7,825 nt of DNA from Acetobacteraceae bacterium (GCA_003133265.1 PKWQ01000298.1:1-7825), one strand, 5' to 3'; counted from the first letter of the stretch, positions 1-6,691 are shown. Made by a program: numbers and translations. The notes: generated from the sequence alone by a model not told the origin.

Positions 1-81
1 AACCGCTTGAGCGGCAGCGTGCAATCGCGGCCTGTTTGTTGCGATATCATACCAATCGGCATAAACATTGACCGTCGTCAT
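1..81 (-). CDS. Possible start of an unidentified gene, cut by the left edge
   Basis: An ATG at 81-79 opens 27 codons on the minus strand with no stop before the window ends. The peptide begins MTTVNVYADWYDIATNRPRL. A weak purine-rich stretch (GGGAC) lies about 5 bases before the ATG, and the start is 39 bp after the ilvE stop in the same direction, so it could be the next gene of the cluster. I do not recognise the family. The peptide looks natural rather than shadow-like, with mixed aromatic, acidic and hydrophobic residues and few Arg/Pro runs. It is too short to be sure, and 27 open codons can occur by chance in GC-rich DNA. Confidence 0.4.
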   Translation of the reverse strand, partial: MTTVNVYADWYDIATNRPRLHAAAQAV

Positions 82-120
82 TGTCGGTCCCAGGGGACGA
101 TGATGCAGGCGGGTTGCCTG

Positions 121-1197
121 CTAGTCGCCGATCGTCCGCGCCCAGCCGTGCGGGTCCGGTCCGGTGCCGTACTGGACGCCGACGATGGCATCGTACAGCC
201 GTTGCGTCATCTCGCCGATCCGCCCGCCGTTGATCACATGGCGCTGGCCCTGGTAGCCGAGCTCGCCCACCGGCGAGACGACGGCGGCGGTGCCGGTGCC
301 CCACATCTCCTTCAACGTGCCGTCCTTGGCCGCCGCGATCACCTCGTCGATGCCGATCTCGCGCTCGGAAACCCGCAGGCCCCAGTCGCGCAGCAGGCGC
401 AGCGCCGAATCGCGGGTGATGCCGGCCAGGATGGCGCCGTTCAGGGCGGGGGTGATCACCTCGTCGCCGATGCGCAGCATGATGTTCATCGTGCCGACCT
501 CGTCGAGGTAGCGGTGATGCACGCCGTCCAGCCACAGCACCTGGGTGTAGCCCTGCTTGTTTGCCGCTTCCGCGCCATACAGGCTGGCGGCGTAGTTGGC
601 GGCGGTCTTGGCCGCGCCCAGCCCGCCCTTGACCGCGCGCACGTGCTGCTCGCTGACCAGGATGCGCACCGGGTTGATGCCTTCCGGGTAATAGGCGCCG
701 ACCGGGCCGAGGATCACGTAATACAGATAGCTCGCCGACGGATGCACGCCGAGGAAGGTCTCGGTGGCGATCACCGTGGGGCGGATATACAGCGAGGTGC
801 CCGCCAGCGACGGCACCCAGTGCTGATCGACCCCCACCAGGGCGCGGATCGACGCCTCGACCACTTCGGGGTCCAGTTGCGGGATGCACAGATAGCCGGC
901 GGAGCGGTTCAGCCGGGCGGAATGGTCGGCGCCGCGGAAGATGCGGATCTGGCCGTCCGGGCCGCGGAATGCCTTCAGCCCGTCGAAGATCGCCTGCCCG
1001 TAATGCAGCACGCAGGTCGCCGGATCGAGCGTGAACGGCCCGTACGGCACGATCCTGGGGTCGTGCCAGCCCTGGCCCGCATCGTAGTTCATCAGGAACA
1101 TGTGGTCGGTGAACACCTTGCCGAAGCTCAGTGTCTCGTCGGCCGGGGGCTGCTTCGGGTTGGCGTTCTTGGTGATCGGAAACTTGGACAAGGCCAT
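121..1197 (-). CDS. ilvE: Branched-chain amino acid aminotransferase
   Basis: A PLP enzyme of fold type IV that exchanges amino groups between Leu/Ile/Val and 2-oxoglutarate; it catalyses the last biosynthetic step and the first catabolic step in the cytosol. From the ATG at 1197 the protein has 358 residues, the usual length of the longer, eukaryote-like BCAT subfamily. The segment GLGAAKTAANYAASL carries the PLP lysine K197. The segment LDEVGTMN carries E233, 36 residues further on, where the family has the glutamate that pairs with the pyridine nitrogen. The CxxC redox pair of mammalian BCATs is replaced by A305 and S308. A longer form starts with GTG at 1272, overlaps the metC stop as GTGA, and adds 25 Arg-rich residues. 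I prefer the ATG because MALSKFPIT begins the family-like region, although its ribosome site (CCGAAGAG directly before ATG) is poorly spaced. It is the last recognised gene of the cluster, 71 bp after metC. Confidence 0.95.
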   Translation of the reverse strand: MALSKFPITKNANPKQPPADETLSFGKVFTDHMFLMNYDAGQGWHDPRIVPYGPFTLDPATCVLHYGQAIFDGLKAFRGPDGQIRIFRGADHSARLNRSAGYLCIPQLDPEVVEASIRALVGVDQHWVPSLAGTSLYIRPTVIATETFLGVHPSASYLYYVILGPVGAYYPEGINPVRILVSEQHVRAVKGGLGAAKTAANYAASLYGAEAANKQGYTQVLWLDGVHHRYLDEVGTMNIMLRIGDEVITPALNGAILAGITRDSALRLLRDWGLRVSEREIGIDEVIAAAKDGTLKEMWGTGTAAVVSPVGELGYQGQRHVINGGRIGEMTQRLYDAIVGVQYGTGPDPHGWARTIGD

Positions 1198-1268
1198 CTC
1201 TTCGGATTTCGGTTGGATCGGGACAGGGCAGCTTACGATGCCGCGACGGCGACGCAAGCGGCCGGCGG
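1198..1268. other. metC-ilvE spacer without a confident element
   Basis: This 71-bp spacer is open in the ilvE frame from a GTG that overlaps the metC stop, so it may be coding. On the minus strand it holds a weak TTGCGT...TAAGCT pair with 16 bases between, which I do not regard as a reliable promoter. No hairpin terminator is visible. Confidence 0.4.
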
Positions 1269-2468
1269 TCACTTCCCGTGTGTGCGGAGAACGGCAAGCG
1301 CCTGATCCAGGTCGGCGATCAGGTCGGTGGGGTCTTCCAGGCCGATATGCAGGCGCACCACCGGGCCGGCGAACACGCCGGTTCCCGCCGTGCGGGTCAG
1401 GAAGCCGGTGGTGGGCAGCGCCAGGCTCTCATAGCCGCCCCAGGACGCGCCGATGCCGAACAGTTCCAGGGCTTCGACCATCGCCTGGCTCGCCTCGGCG
1501 GTGAATTCGGGTTTGAACTCCACCCCGAACAGCGAGCAGGCGCCGGAAAAGTCGCGCTTCCAGATGGCGTGCCCGGGCGCGCCGGGCAGTGCCGGGTGCA
1601 GCACCCGCGCCACTTCGGGCTGCTTTTGCAGCCAATAGGCAACCTGGATGCCGCTCTCCATCTGCTCCTTCAGCCGCACGCCCATCGTGCGCAGGCCGCG
1701 CAGCGTCAGCCAGCAATCGTCCGGGCTGGCATACTGGCCGAGCGCCAGCGTGGTGGAGCGCACCTTTTCCCAATCCGCGTCGGAATTGGTGGTGATGCTG
1801 CCCAGCAGCAGGTCGGAATGTCCGCCGGGATACTTGGTCAATGCCTGGATGGAGACATCGACGCCGTGCTGGAACGGCTGGAAGAAATGGATGCCCCAGG
1901 TGTTGTCCATCAGCACCTTCGCCCCACGCGCATGCGCCGCGCGGGCGATGGCGGGGATGTCCTGCACCTCGAACGTATGGCTGCCGGGGCTCTCGGTATA
2001 GACCACGCGGGTGTTGGGCCGGATCAGCGCGGCGATGCCGGCCTCGTCGAGGTTCGGGTCGTAGAAGCTGGTCTCGATCCCGAAGCGCGGCAATGTGGCG
2101 GTGGCGAAGCCGCGTGCCGGGCCATAGACGCTGTCCGGCATCAGGCAGTGATCGCCCTGGCCCAGATAGGCCAGCAGCGGCGTGGTCACGGCGGCGAGGC
2201 CGGAGGAGACGATCTGGCAGCGCGTGCCGCCCTCGATCTCGGCGATCATGTCTTCCAGCGCGAAATGCGTCTGGCTGCCCATGATGCCGTAGATCAGTTC
2301 CTGTTGCAGCCGCTTCGCGCCGAGTTCGCGCCGCGCCTTGACCGAGGGGTAGAGCACGGTGGAACCGCGCACCAGCGGCGGGTTGACGAAGCCATGGACA
2401 TGGGTTCCGGCGCGGCCGGCGTGCGAGAGGCGGGTGCGGAAGCTGTACTTCTTCGGCGTGTCGGTCAT
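1269..2468 (-). CDS. metC: Cystathionine beta-lyase
   Basis: A PLP enzyme of the Cys/Met metabolism family (fold type I). It cleaves cystathionine to homocysteine, pyruvate and ammonia in methionine synthesis, and many members also release H2S from cysteine. The ATG at 2468 gives 399 residues, close to the proteobacterial beta-lyase length. Visible are Y115 in DSVYGP, the TESPGS motif at 158-163, D188 in MDNTWG, the PLP lysine K212 in LTKYPGGHSD, the SWGGYESL loop at 342-349 and carboxylate-binding R372 in VRLHIGLED. These match the beta-lyase branch rather than gamma-synthases. One oddity: the family's Y-x-R motif, whose Arg contacts the neighbouring subunit's PLP phosphate, reads Y60-G-I62. 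The start lies 5 bp after the sseA stop, with GGAGA about 10 bases upstream, which rules out a longer form reaching into sseA as the likely start. Confidence 0.94.
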   Translation of the reverse strand: MTDTPKKYSFRTRLSHAGRAGTHVHGFVNPPLVRGSTVLYPSVKARRELGAKRLQQELIYGIMGSQTHFALEDMIAEIEGGTRCQIVSSGLAAVTTPLLAYLGQGDHCLMPDSVYGPARGFATATLPRFGIETSFYDPNLDEAGIAALIRPNTRVVYTESPGSHTFEVQDIPAIARAAHARGAKVLMDNTWGIHFFQPFQHGVDVSIQALTKYPGGHSDLLLGSITTNSDADWEKVRSTTLALGQYASPDDCWLTLRGLRTMGVRLKEQMESGIQVAYWLQKQPEVARVLHPALPGAPGHAIWKRDFSGACSLFGVEFKPEFTAEASQAMVEALELFGIGASWGGYESLALPTTGFLTRTAGTGVFAGPVVRLHIGLEDPTDLIADLDQALAVLRTHGK

Positions 2469-2473
2469 CGGTA

Positions 2474-3328
2474 TCAGGTCTCCACCGGGGTCGTCGCAAC
2501 AACAGGCGTGTCCGGGCGTCCGCCCCATTCGGTCCAGGAACCGTCATAGACGGCACCGTCGGGCAGGCCGGCGAGACGCAGGCCGAGCGTCAGGATGGTC
2601 GCGGTGACACCGGTGCCGCAACTGGTGACCACCGGACGGGTGCCGTTCACGCCGGCGGCGGCGAAGCGCGCGCGCAGCGCCGTCGGTTCGGCGAACGTCT
2701 GATCCTGGTTCAGCAGGTCGGTGTAGGGGACGTTGGCCGAGCCCGGGATATGCCCGCCGCGCATGCCCGCGCGCGGTTCCGGCGCGGTCCCGGCGAAACG
2801 GCCGGCGGCGCGGGCGTCCAGCACCAGCTCGCGTGCGCTGGTCACGTTGGCCAGCACATCGCCGATGCCGCGCAGGCGTGCGGCGCGGAAATCCGGGCGG
2901 AATGCGCGCGGCGTGGCCGGGGCAGGGGCGCCGGCCTCGGTGGCGCGGCCTTCCTTCAGCCATTTCGGCAGGCCGCCATCCAGCACGGCGGCGCGGTCGT
3001 GGCCGAACAGGCCCATCATCCACCAGCCGCGCGCGGCGGAGGAAAGACCTTTCTGATCGTAGAACACCACGCGCGTGTCGTTGCCCACGCCCAGCGCGCC
3101 CAGCAGCCTGGCGAAGCGCCCCGGCGTGGGGACCATGTGCGGCAGGTCGGTGTCCTGATCGGCGATCTCGTCGATGTCGAAAAAGCGCGCGCCCGGAATA
3201 TGGCGGGTGAAGAATTCCGCGCTTCCGTCCCTGTTCTCGTTCGGCAGGTATTTTGTCGCGTCGAACACCGCCAGGTCCGGCTTGCCGAGTTCGGCTGCCA
3301 GCCAGTCCGTGCCTACCAGCGGTTCCAT
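2474..3328 (-). CDS. sseA: 3-mercaptopyruvate (or thiosulfate) sulfurtransferase, two rhodanese domains
   Basis: It transfers sulfur from 3-mercaptopyruvate to a thiol or cyanide acceptor through a cysteine persulfide, leaving pyruvate. The protein has 284 residues, normal for SseA. It has an N-terminal non-catalytic rhodanese domain (about 18-128, with HIPGARFFDID and the DQKGLSSAARGWWM segment) and a C-terminal catalytic domain (about 160-275, with GGHIPGSANVPY). The catalytic loop is C237-GTGVT; the CG(S/T)GVT form is typical of mercaptopyruvate enzymes, while classical rhodaneses have CRxGx(R/T). The C-terminal YDGSWTEWG motif follows at 261-269. The start is preceded by AAGGGGGGG ending 7 bases before the ATG, an unusually G-rich ribosome site directly behind the alaX stop (15-bp gap). 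Substrate preference over thiosulfate is inferred from the loop only. Confidence 0.93.
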   Translation of the reverse strand: MEPLVGTDWLAAELGKPDLAVFDATKYLPNENRDGSAEFFTRHIPGARFFDIDEIADQDTDLPHMVPTPGRFARLLGALGVGNDTRVVFYDQKGLSSAARGWWMMGLFGHDRAAVLDGGLPKWLKEGRATEAGAPAPATPRAFRPDFRAARLRGIGDVLANVTSARELVLDARAAGRFAGTAPEPRAGMRGGHIPGSANVPYTDLLNQDQTFAEPTALRARFAAAGVNGTRPVVTSCGTGVTATILTLGLRLAGLPDGAVYDGSWTEWGGRPDTPVVATTPVET

Positions 3329-3343
3329 CCGGTCGCCCCCCCT

Positions 3344-4060
3344 TTATTCGGCCGGCGCGATGACGATGCGCCGGTTCTGCTTGCCCTTGTTCTCGATCTT
3401 CACCACCTGCATCGGCCCGATCTCTCCGGTGCGCGACACATGTGTGCCGCCGCAGGGTTGCAGGTCCACCGGCGGATCGCCGGCGCCGATGCGCAGCAGC
3501 CGCACCCGCCCGGCCCCGCGCGGCGGCTGCACCGACAGGGTGCGTACCAGCCGGGGATCGGCATCCAGCACCGCCTCGTCCACCCACAAGCAGGAGACCG
3601 GATGATCGGCGGCGATCAGCGCATTGAGTTGGGCTTCCAGCTCCTCCTTGGGCGGCGGGTTCGGCAGGTCGAAATCCAGCCGTGAGCGGTCGAGCCCGAC
3701 CGAACCGCCAGTGACCGCCGCCCCGCGCAGCAAGGCGGAGAGCAGGTGCAGCGCGGTGTGCATGCGCATCAGCCGGTGCCGGCGCGGCCAGTCGAGCTCC
3801 GCGGTGACCGCCGCGCCCACCGGCGGCAGCGTCGCGCCCGGGGCGGGCAGGTGCAGGATGGCCTCGCCCTCGCCCTTCACCGTGTCGGCGATTGCCGTCT
3901 CCCCACCCGCCCAGCGCAGCACGCCGGTATCGCCGGGCTGGCCGCCGGAGCGGGCATAGAAGATCGTGCGGTCCAGCACGATTCCCTCGGGTGCTGCGCC
4001 GAGCACGCGCGCGGTGGCGGATGCCAGCGTGGAATTGTCGAGAAACAGCCGCTCGGTCAT
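3344..4060 (-). CDS. Alanyl-tRNA editing protein AlaX (AlaX-M type)
   Basis: A free-standing homologue of the alanyl-tRNA synthetase editing domain. It hydrolyses mischarged Ser- or Gly-tRNA(Ala) in the cytosol, protecting translation from Ala-to-Ser/Gly errors. With the ATG at 4060 it has 238 residues, the size of AlaX-M proteins. The zinc site is intact: H101-xxx-H105 in RMHTALHLL and C203-xxx-H207 in QPCGGTHVS. The upstream RSGGQPGDTG motif (37-46) is the AlaX-M/AlaRS linker-barrel signature, and the C-terminal IENKGKQNRRI is also typical. No C-Ala or aminoacylation domain is present. The start was chosen because its ATG overlaps the NUDIX stop as ATGA, a common translational coupling. An in-frame ATG at 4072 would add four residues. 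It lies between the NUDIX gene and sseA in one direction. Confidence 0.93.
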   Translation of the reverse strand: MTERLFLDNSTLASATARVLGAAPEGIVLDRTIFYARSGGQPGDTGVLRWAGGETAIADTVKGEGEAILHLPAPGATLPPVGAAVTAELDWPRRHRLMRMHTALHLLSALLRGAAVTGGSVGLDRSRLDFDLPNPPPKEELEAQLNALIAADHPVSCLWVDEAVLDADPRLVRTLSVQPPRGAGRVRLLRIGAGDPPVDLQPCGGTHVSRTGEIGPMQVVKIENKGKQNRRIVIAPAE

Positions 4061-4698
4061 GACCCCATCCATATCTGACGCAACCGCTCCCGGCGGGAGG
4101 CGAACCACAACAGCGCGATCGCGGCGACGGAGTTCGGCAACTGGCCATCCAGCGCCGCCTCGATTGCCCGCGCCGCCGGCCAGACGCGTACCCGGATATC
4201 CTCATGCTCGGAGGCGAGGCCGCCCAGCCCGACGATGCCGTCCGGTCCGGTTGGCGGTGCCCGCACGCGGCCGGCGAAGATGGTGCATAGCTCGTCGGAG
4301 CCGCCGGCGGTCAGCAGGAAGTCGCCGATGCGTTCCAGCCGGTCCGCCTCCAGCCCGATCTCCTCGCGCGATTCCCGGTGGATGGTCTCCTCGACCGTCT
4401 CTCCGTCATCGCGGAAGCCGGCGGGGATTTCCACCAGAACCGGGTCCAGTCCGGCGGCCAGCGCGGGCAGGCGGAATTGCTCGATCAGGACCAGCGCGTC
4501 GGCATCGGGATCGTATGGCAGCATCGCCACGGCATGGCCGCGACGCCACACTTCCCAGGTCTTGGTCCCGGACATCGCGCCATCGAAGCGGCGATGGCGG
4601 AAGCGGATCACATCGAGCGCGGTGCGTCCTTGCCATACCCGCTGGCTGGATTCGATCTCGACAGCCGCGTGCGCGGGCAGGGGCGAAGGTTGCGGCAT
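4057..4698 (-). CDS. NUDIX hydrolase, ADP-ribose pyrophosphatase (NudF) type
   Basis: NUDIX enzymes cleave nucleoside diphosphates linked to another group; this type usually splits ADP-ribose into AMP and ribose-5-phosphate. From the ATG at 4698 the protein has 213 residues. The Nudix box is at 94-116: G94, E100, then R108-E109-S110-R111-E112-E113-I-G115-L, with all metal-binding glutamates present. Ser110 sits where a small hydrophobic residue is usual. The N-terminal part (VWRRGHAVAMLPYD, then LIEQFRLPA) and the C-terminal NSVAAIALLWF helix resemble E. coli NudF. The Pro usually found about 16 residues after the box in ADP-ribose pyrophosphatases is Ala131 (TAGGSDEL), so substrate identity is less certain. 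An in-frame TTG at 4743 would give 228 residues and lie 12 bp from the regulator's stop; neither start has a clear ribosome site. Confidence 0.88.
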   Translation of the reverse strand: MPQPSPLPAHAAVEIESSQRVWQGRTALDVIRFRHRRFDGAMSGTKTWEVWRRGHAVAMLPYDPDADALVLIEQFRLPALAAGLDPVLVEIPAGFRDDGETVEETIHRESREEIGLEADRLERIGDFLLTAGGSDELCTIFAGRVRAPPTGPDGIVGLGGLASEHEDIRVRVWPAARAIEAALDGQLPNSVAAIALLWFASRRERLRQIWMGS

Positions 4699-4755
4699 GG
4701 GCGCAGCATAGACCGCCCGGCGAGACGCGCCCACCCCAGGCAACCGTGCTTCAGA

Positions 4756-5637
4756 TCAGCGCTGGCCCGACGCGGCCAGCATCTGGCGGATGCGTGTCGC
4801 GCCGGCCGGTCCCTTCATCGCGTCCCGCCAGTTCGCTTCCGCGACGCGCTGGTGCGCCGCTACCGCCTCGTCGGCGCTGGTGATCATGGCGACGCCGGTC
4901 TGCGCGCTTGGATGCGTATCGGGCCGGAACGGGTTGATCGCCAGGCTGACCCGGTCGCGCGCGCGCAGGATCTTGAAGGCGGTGGTCGGGGTCGCGCCGG
5001 TCAGCAGGCCGAATTGCAGCCCCATTGGCTCGGTTTCCATCAGGCTGGCGATATGTTCCACCTCGCCGACGGCCACCTGCCGGCACATCCGTCGCGCCCG
5101 GTCGGACACCGGAATGGAGGCGGCGACGCCCTGATCCAGCAGATGCTGGATATCGCCCTCGCAGATCATGGCGATGATGCCGGGCCGGCGGATCGAATAC
5201 ATCCGCTTGCGTGCGGCCAGGATGTCCATCACCTGCTCGGACACGCTGCGCATCGCCGCCCGGTCCGCTCCGGCCTGGCTGGCCGCCTCGTCGAACACCT
5301 CGCCCAGCGCGGCGTCATAGGAATCGGAGGTCGTCAGATAACAGACCGGCCCGAGCAGTTGCAGGATCTGGTCGGCGGTTTCCTCGGTCTGGCGCAGCCG
5401 CTCATAATAGCCGATCGGCCGGTTGTAGTACTCGACCCCGATCCCCAGCAGCGACAACGGCGAGATCTTCAACAGCTCCGCCAGCCGCTGGATGGTGTCC
5501 AGCTTGATCACCTCGCCCTTTTCATAACGGTAAAGGGCTGCGCGGGAGACGCCGAGTCGCGCGGCGATCTCCTCCGCCCGGAGGCCGGATTCCAGGCGAT
5601 ATGCACGCAGTTGTTGGCCAATCTCGGTGAAGCGCAT
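4756..5637 (-). CDS. XRE-family regulator with an unassigned C-terminal domain
   Basis: A 293-residue DNA-binding protein. Residues 3-65 form a Cro/CI-type helix-turn-helix: IGQQLRAYRLESGL, then AEEIAARLGVSRAALYRYEKG with the recognition helix around 31-38, then a TIQRLAELLKISPLSLLG closing helix. The remaining 225 residues match no domain I can name. They contain a YYERLRQTEETADQILQLLG helix (77-96), a central hydrophobic stretch RPGIIAMICEGDIQHLLDQG (151-170), and a second apparent alpha/beta segment (185-255) with GLQFGLLTGATPTTAFKIL. This may be an effector-binding or dimerisation region. There are three cysteines (99, 159, 185) and no membrane segment. The ATG at 5637 is preceded by AGAGGG about 9 bases upstream. 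It heads the six-gene minus-strand series, 57 bp before the NUDIX ATG, so autoregulation and control of the following genes is a reasonable inference. Confidence 0.9.
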   Translation of the reverse strand: MRFTEIGQQLRAYRLESGLRAEEIAARLGVSRAALYRYEKGEVIKLDTIQRLAELLKISPLSLLGIGVEYYNRPIGYYERLRQTEETADQILQLLGPVCYLTTSDSYDAALGEVFDEAASQAGADRAAMRSVSEQVMDILAARKRMYSIRRPGIIAMICEGDIQHLLDQGVAASIPVSDRARRMCRQVAVGEVEHIASLMETEPMGLQFGLLTGATPTTAFKILRARDRVSLAINPFRPDTHPSAQTGVAMITSADEAVAAHQRVAEANWRDAMKGPAGATRIRQMLAASGQR

Positions 5638-5661
5638 AGTATTCCGACCCTCTGCCCCGGC

Positions 5662-5678
5662 CCCGCAACCTGAGCGGG
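5662..5678 (-). other. Small GC hairpin in the presumed leader of the XRE gene
   Basis: CCCGC and GCGGG form a perfect 5-bp stem around a 7-base loop, between the AT-rich dyad and the regulator's start codon, about 25-41 bases before the ATG. There is no following T-run, so it is not a standard intrinsic terminator. In a GC-rich genome a stem this short may be chance. Confidence 0.25.
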
Positions 5679-5679
5679 T

Positions 5680-5702
5680 GATTAATTAACGTGTACTTAA
5701 TC
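5680..5702. promoter_or_regulatory. 23-bp AT-rich dyad, probable operator/promoter of the XRE operon
   Basis: The sequence reads GATTAA-n-TA, five central bases, TA-n-TTAATC. Eight of the nine outer base pairs are symmetric around position 5691. It lies 42-65 bp upstream of the regulator's ATG, in the only markedly AT-rich patch of the window. Size and spacing suit binding of an XRE dimer. A minus-strand -10-like TAATTA lies inside it, but no convincing -35 is visible, so the transcription start cannot be placed. Confidence 0.55.
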
Positions 5703-5803
5703 TGTCTCAGAATAGAGGCCAGGGCAAGCCTGTGGGCAAAGCGTCAGAAAATTCAATCCCGATCAGTGGGTGCGACTCGTTGCTGAATTGCCTCGGTACC
5801 GGA

Positions 5804-6691
5804 CTATTTCTTGTCGCGGATCGAAAATCCGGCCATCCGCTCGAGCGCCGTGATCAGCGCGGAATGATCGAGGTCGCCGCCGCCATGCGCCGAGACGCTG
5901 GAGAAGACCTGTTGCGCGATCGCCGTGTTCGGCAGCGACAGACCGAGTTCGCGCGCCGACGACAGGGCCAGATTGAGGTCCTTCTGATGCAGACGGATAC
6001 GGAAACCGGGGTTGAAGGTGCCCTTGATCATCCGTTCCGCATGCAGTTCCAGCACCCGCGAGGCGGCGAAACCGCCGCTGATCGCCTCGCGCACCTTGGC
6101 CGGGTCGGCACCGGCGCGGGCCGCGAACACCAGCGCCTCGGCGACGGCCTGGATGTTCAGCGCGACGATGATCTGGTTGGCCACCTTGCAGGTCTGCCCG
6201 GTGCCGTTGTCCGCGCCGATATGGGTGATGTTCTTGCCCAGCGCCTGGAACAGCGGCAGCGCGCGGGCAAACGCCGCGTCCGGCCCGCCTACCATGATGG
6301 TCAGTGTGGCCTGGGTGGCGCCCACCTCGCCGCCGGAGACCGGGGCGTCCAGGTAGTCGGCACCGAGTGCATTGATCTTCTTGGCGAATTCCTTGGTCGC
6401 GACCGGACTGATCGAGGACATGTCGATCACCAGGCTGCCTTTCTGCAAGCCGGCGGCAACACCGCCGGCGCCGAACAGCACGGCTTCCACGTCCGGGGTG
6501 TCCGGCACCATCACGATCACCACGTCCGAGCGTGCCGCGACGGTCTCGGCGTCCATCAGCACCTCGCAGGCGGCGCGGATCTCCGCGGTCAGGCTGGCGC
6601 GTTCCGGCACCGCCACCTCATGGCCGGCCTTGACCAGATTGAGCGCCATCGGGCGGCCCATGATGCCCAGGCCAATGAAACCGATTTTCAT
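5804..6691 (-). CDS. garR: 2-hydroxy-3-oxopropionate (tartronate semialdehyde) reductase
   Basis: A beta-hydroxyacid dehydrogenase that reduces tartronate semialdehyde to D-glycerate with NAD(P)H. The protein has 295 residues, the usual length. The N-terminal Rossmann motif is G7-L-G9-IM-G12 in GFIGLGIMGRPMALNL. The substrate motif DAPVSGGEVGA spans 115-125, the catalytic lysine is K169 in CKVANQIIVALNI, and the C-terminal KDLNLAL carries K237. The closest match in my memory is E. coli GarR/GlxR, including the shared PGFRIxLHxKDL stretch and DHSAL near the C terminus. 3-Hydroxyisobutyrate dehydrogenases are close relatives, but the hyi neighbour favours tartronate semialdehyde. The ATG at 6691 has a GGGAGAGAAG ribosome site and follows hyi by 24 bp, so the two are probably co-transcribed. 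Confidence 0.93.
   Translation of the reverse strand: MKIGFIGLGIMGRPMALNLVKAGHEVAVPERASLTAEIRAACEVLMDAETVAARSDVVIVMVPDTPDVEAVLFGAGGVAAGLQKGSLVIDMSSISPVATKEFAKKINALGADYLDAPVSGGEVGATQATLTIMVGGPDAAFARALPLFQALGKNITHIGADNGTGQTCKVANQIIVALNIQAVAEALVFAARAGADPAKVREAISGGFAASRVLELHAERMIKGTFNPGFRIRLHQKDLNLALSSARELGLSLPNTAIAQQVFSSVSAHGGGDLDHSALITALERMAGFSIRDKK

Noticed and set aside
87..98. GTCCC-AG-GGGAC palindrome after ilvE as a terminator
   Set aside because: The stem is 5 bp, the 2-base loop is too tight, and no T-run follows on the minus strand.
7..1305. 432-codon open frame on the plus strand
   Set aside because: It is antisense to ilvE and rich in Ala, Arg, Gly, His, Gln and Asp with no recognisable motif; GC-rich DNA leaves such shadow frames open.
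1278..2549. 423-codon open frame on the plus strand
   Set aside because: It is antisense to metC, whose active-site motifs are unambiguous; the translation is Ala/Arg/Gly-rich and shows no domain.
2544..4205. 553-codon minus-strand open frame
   Set aside because: It runs in another frame through sseA and alaX, both supported by catalytic motifs; its translation is dominated by Arg, Ala, Gly and Pro.
4378..5673. 431-codon plus-strand open frame
   Set aside because: It is antisense to the NUDIX and XRE genes; composition is shadow-like and it has no credible ribosome site or motif.
5704..5803. Terminator of the hyi-garR unit
   Set aside because: I found only a CGGTACCG palindrome near the garR stop and no stem followed by T residues; nothing supportable.
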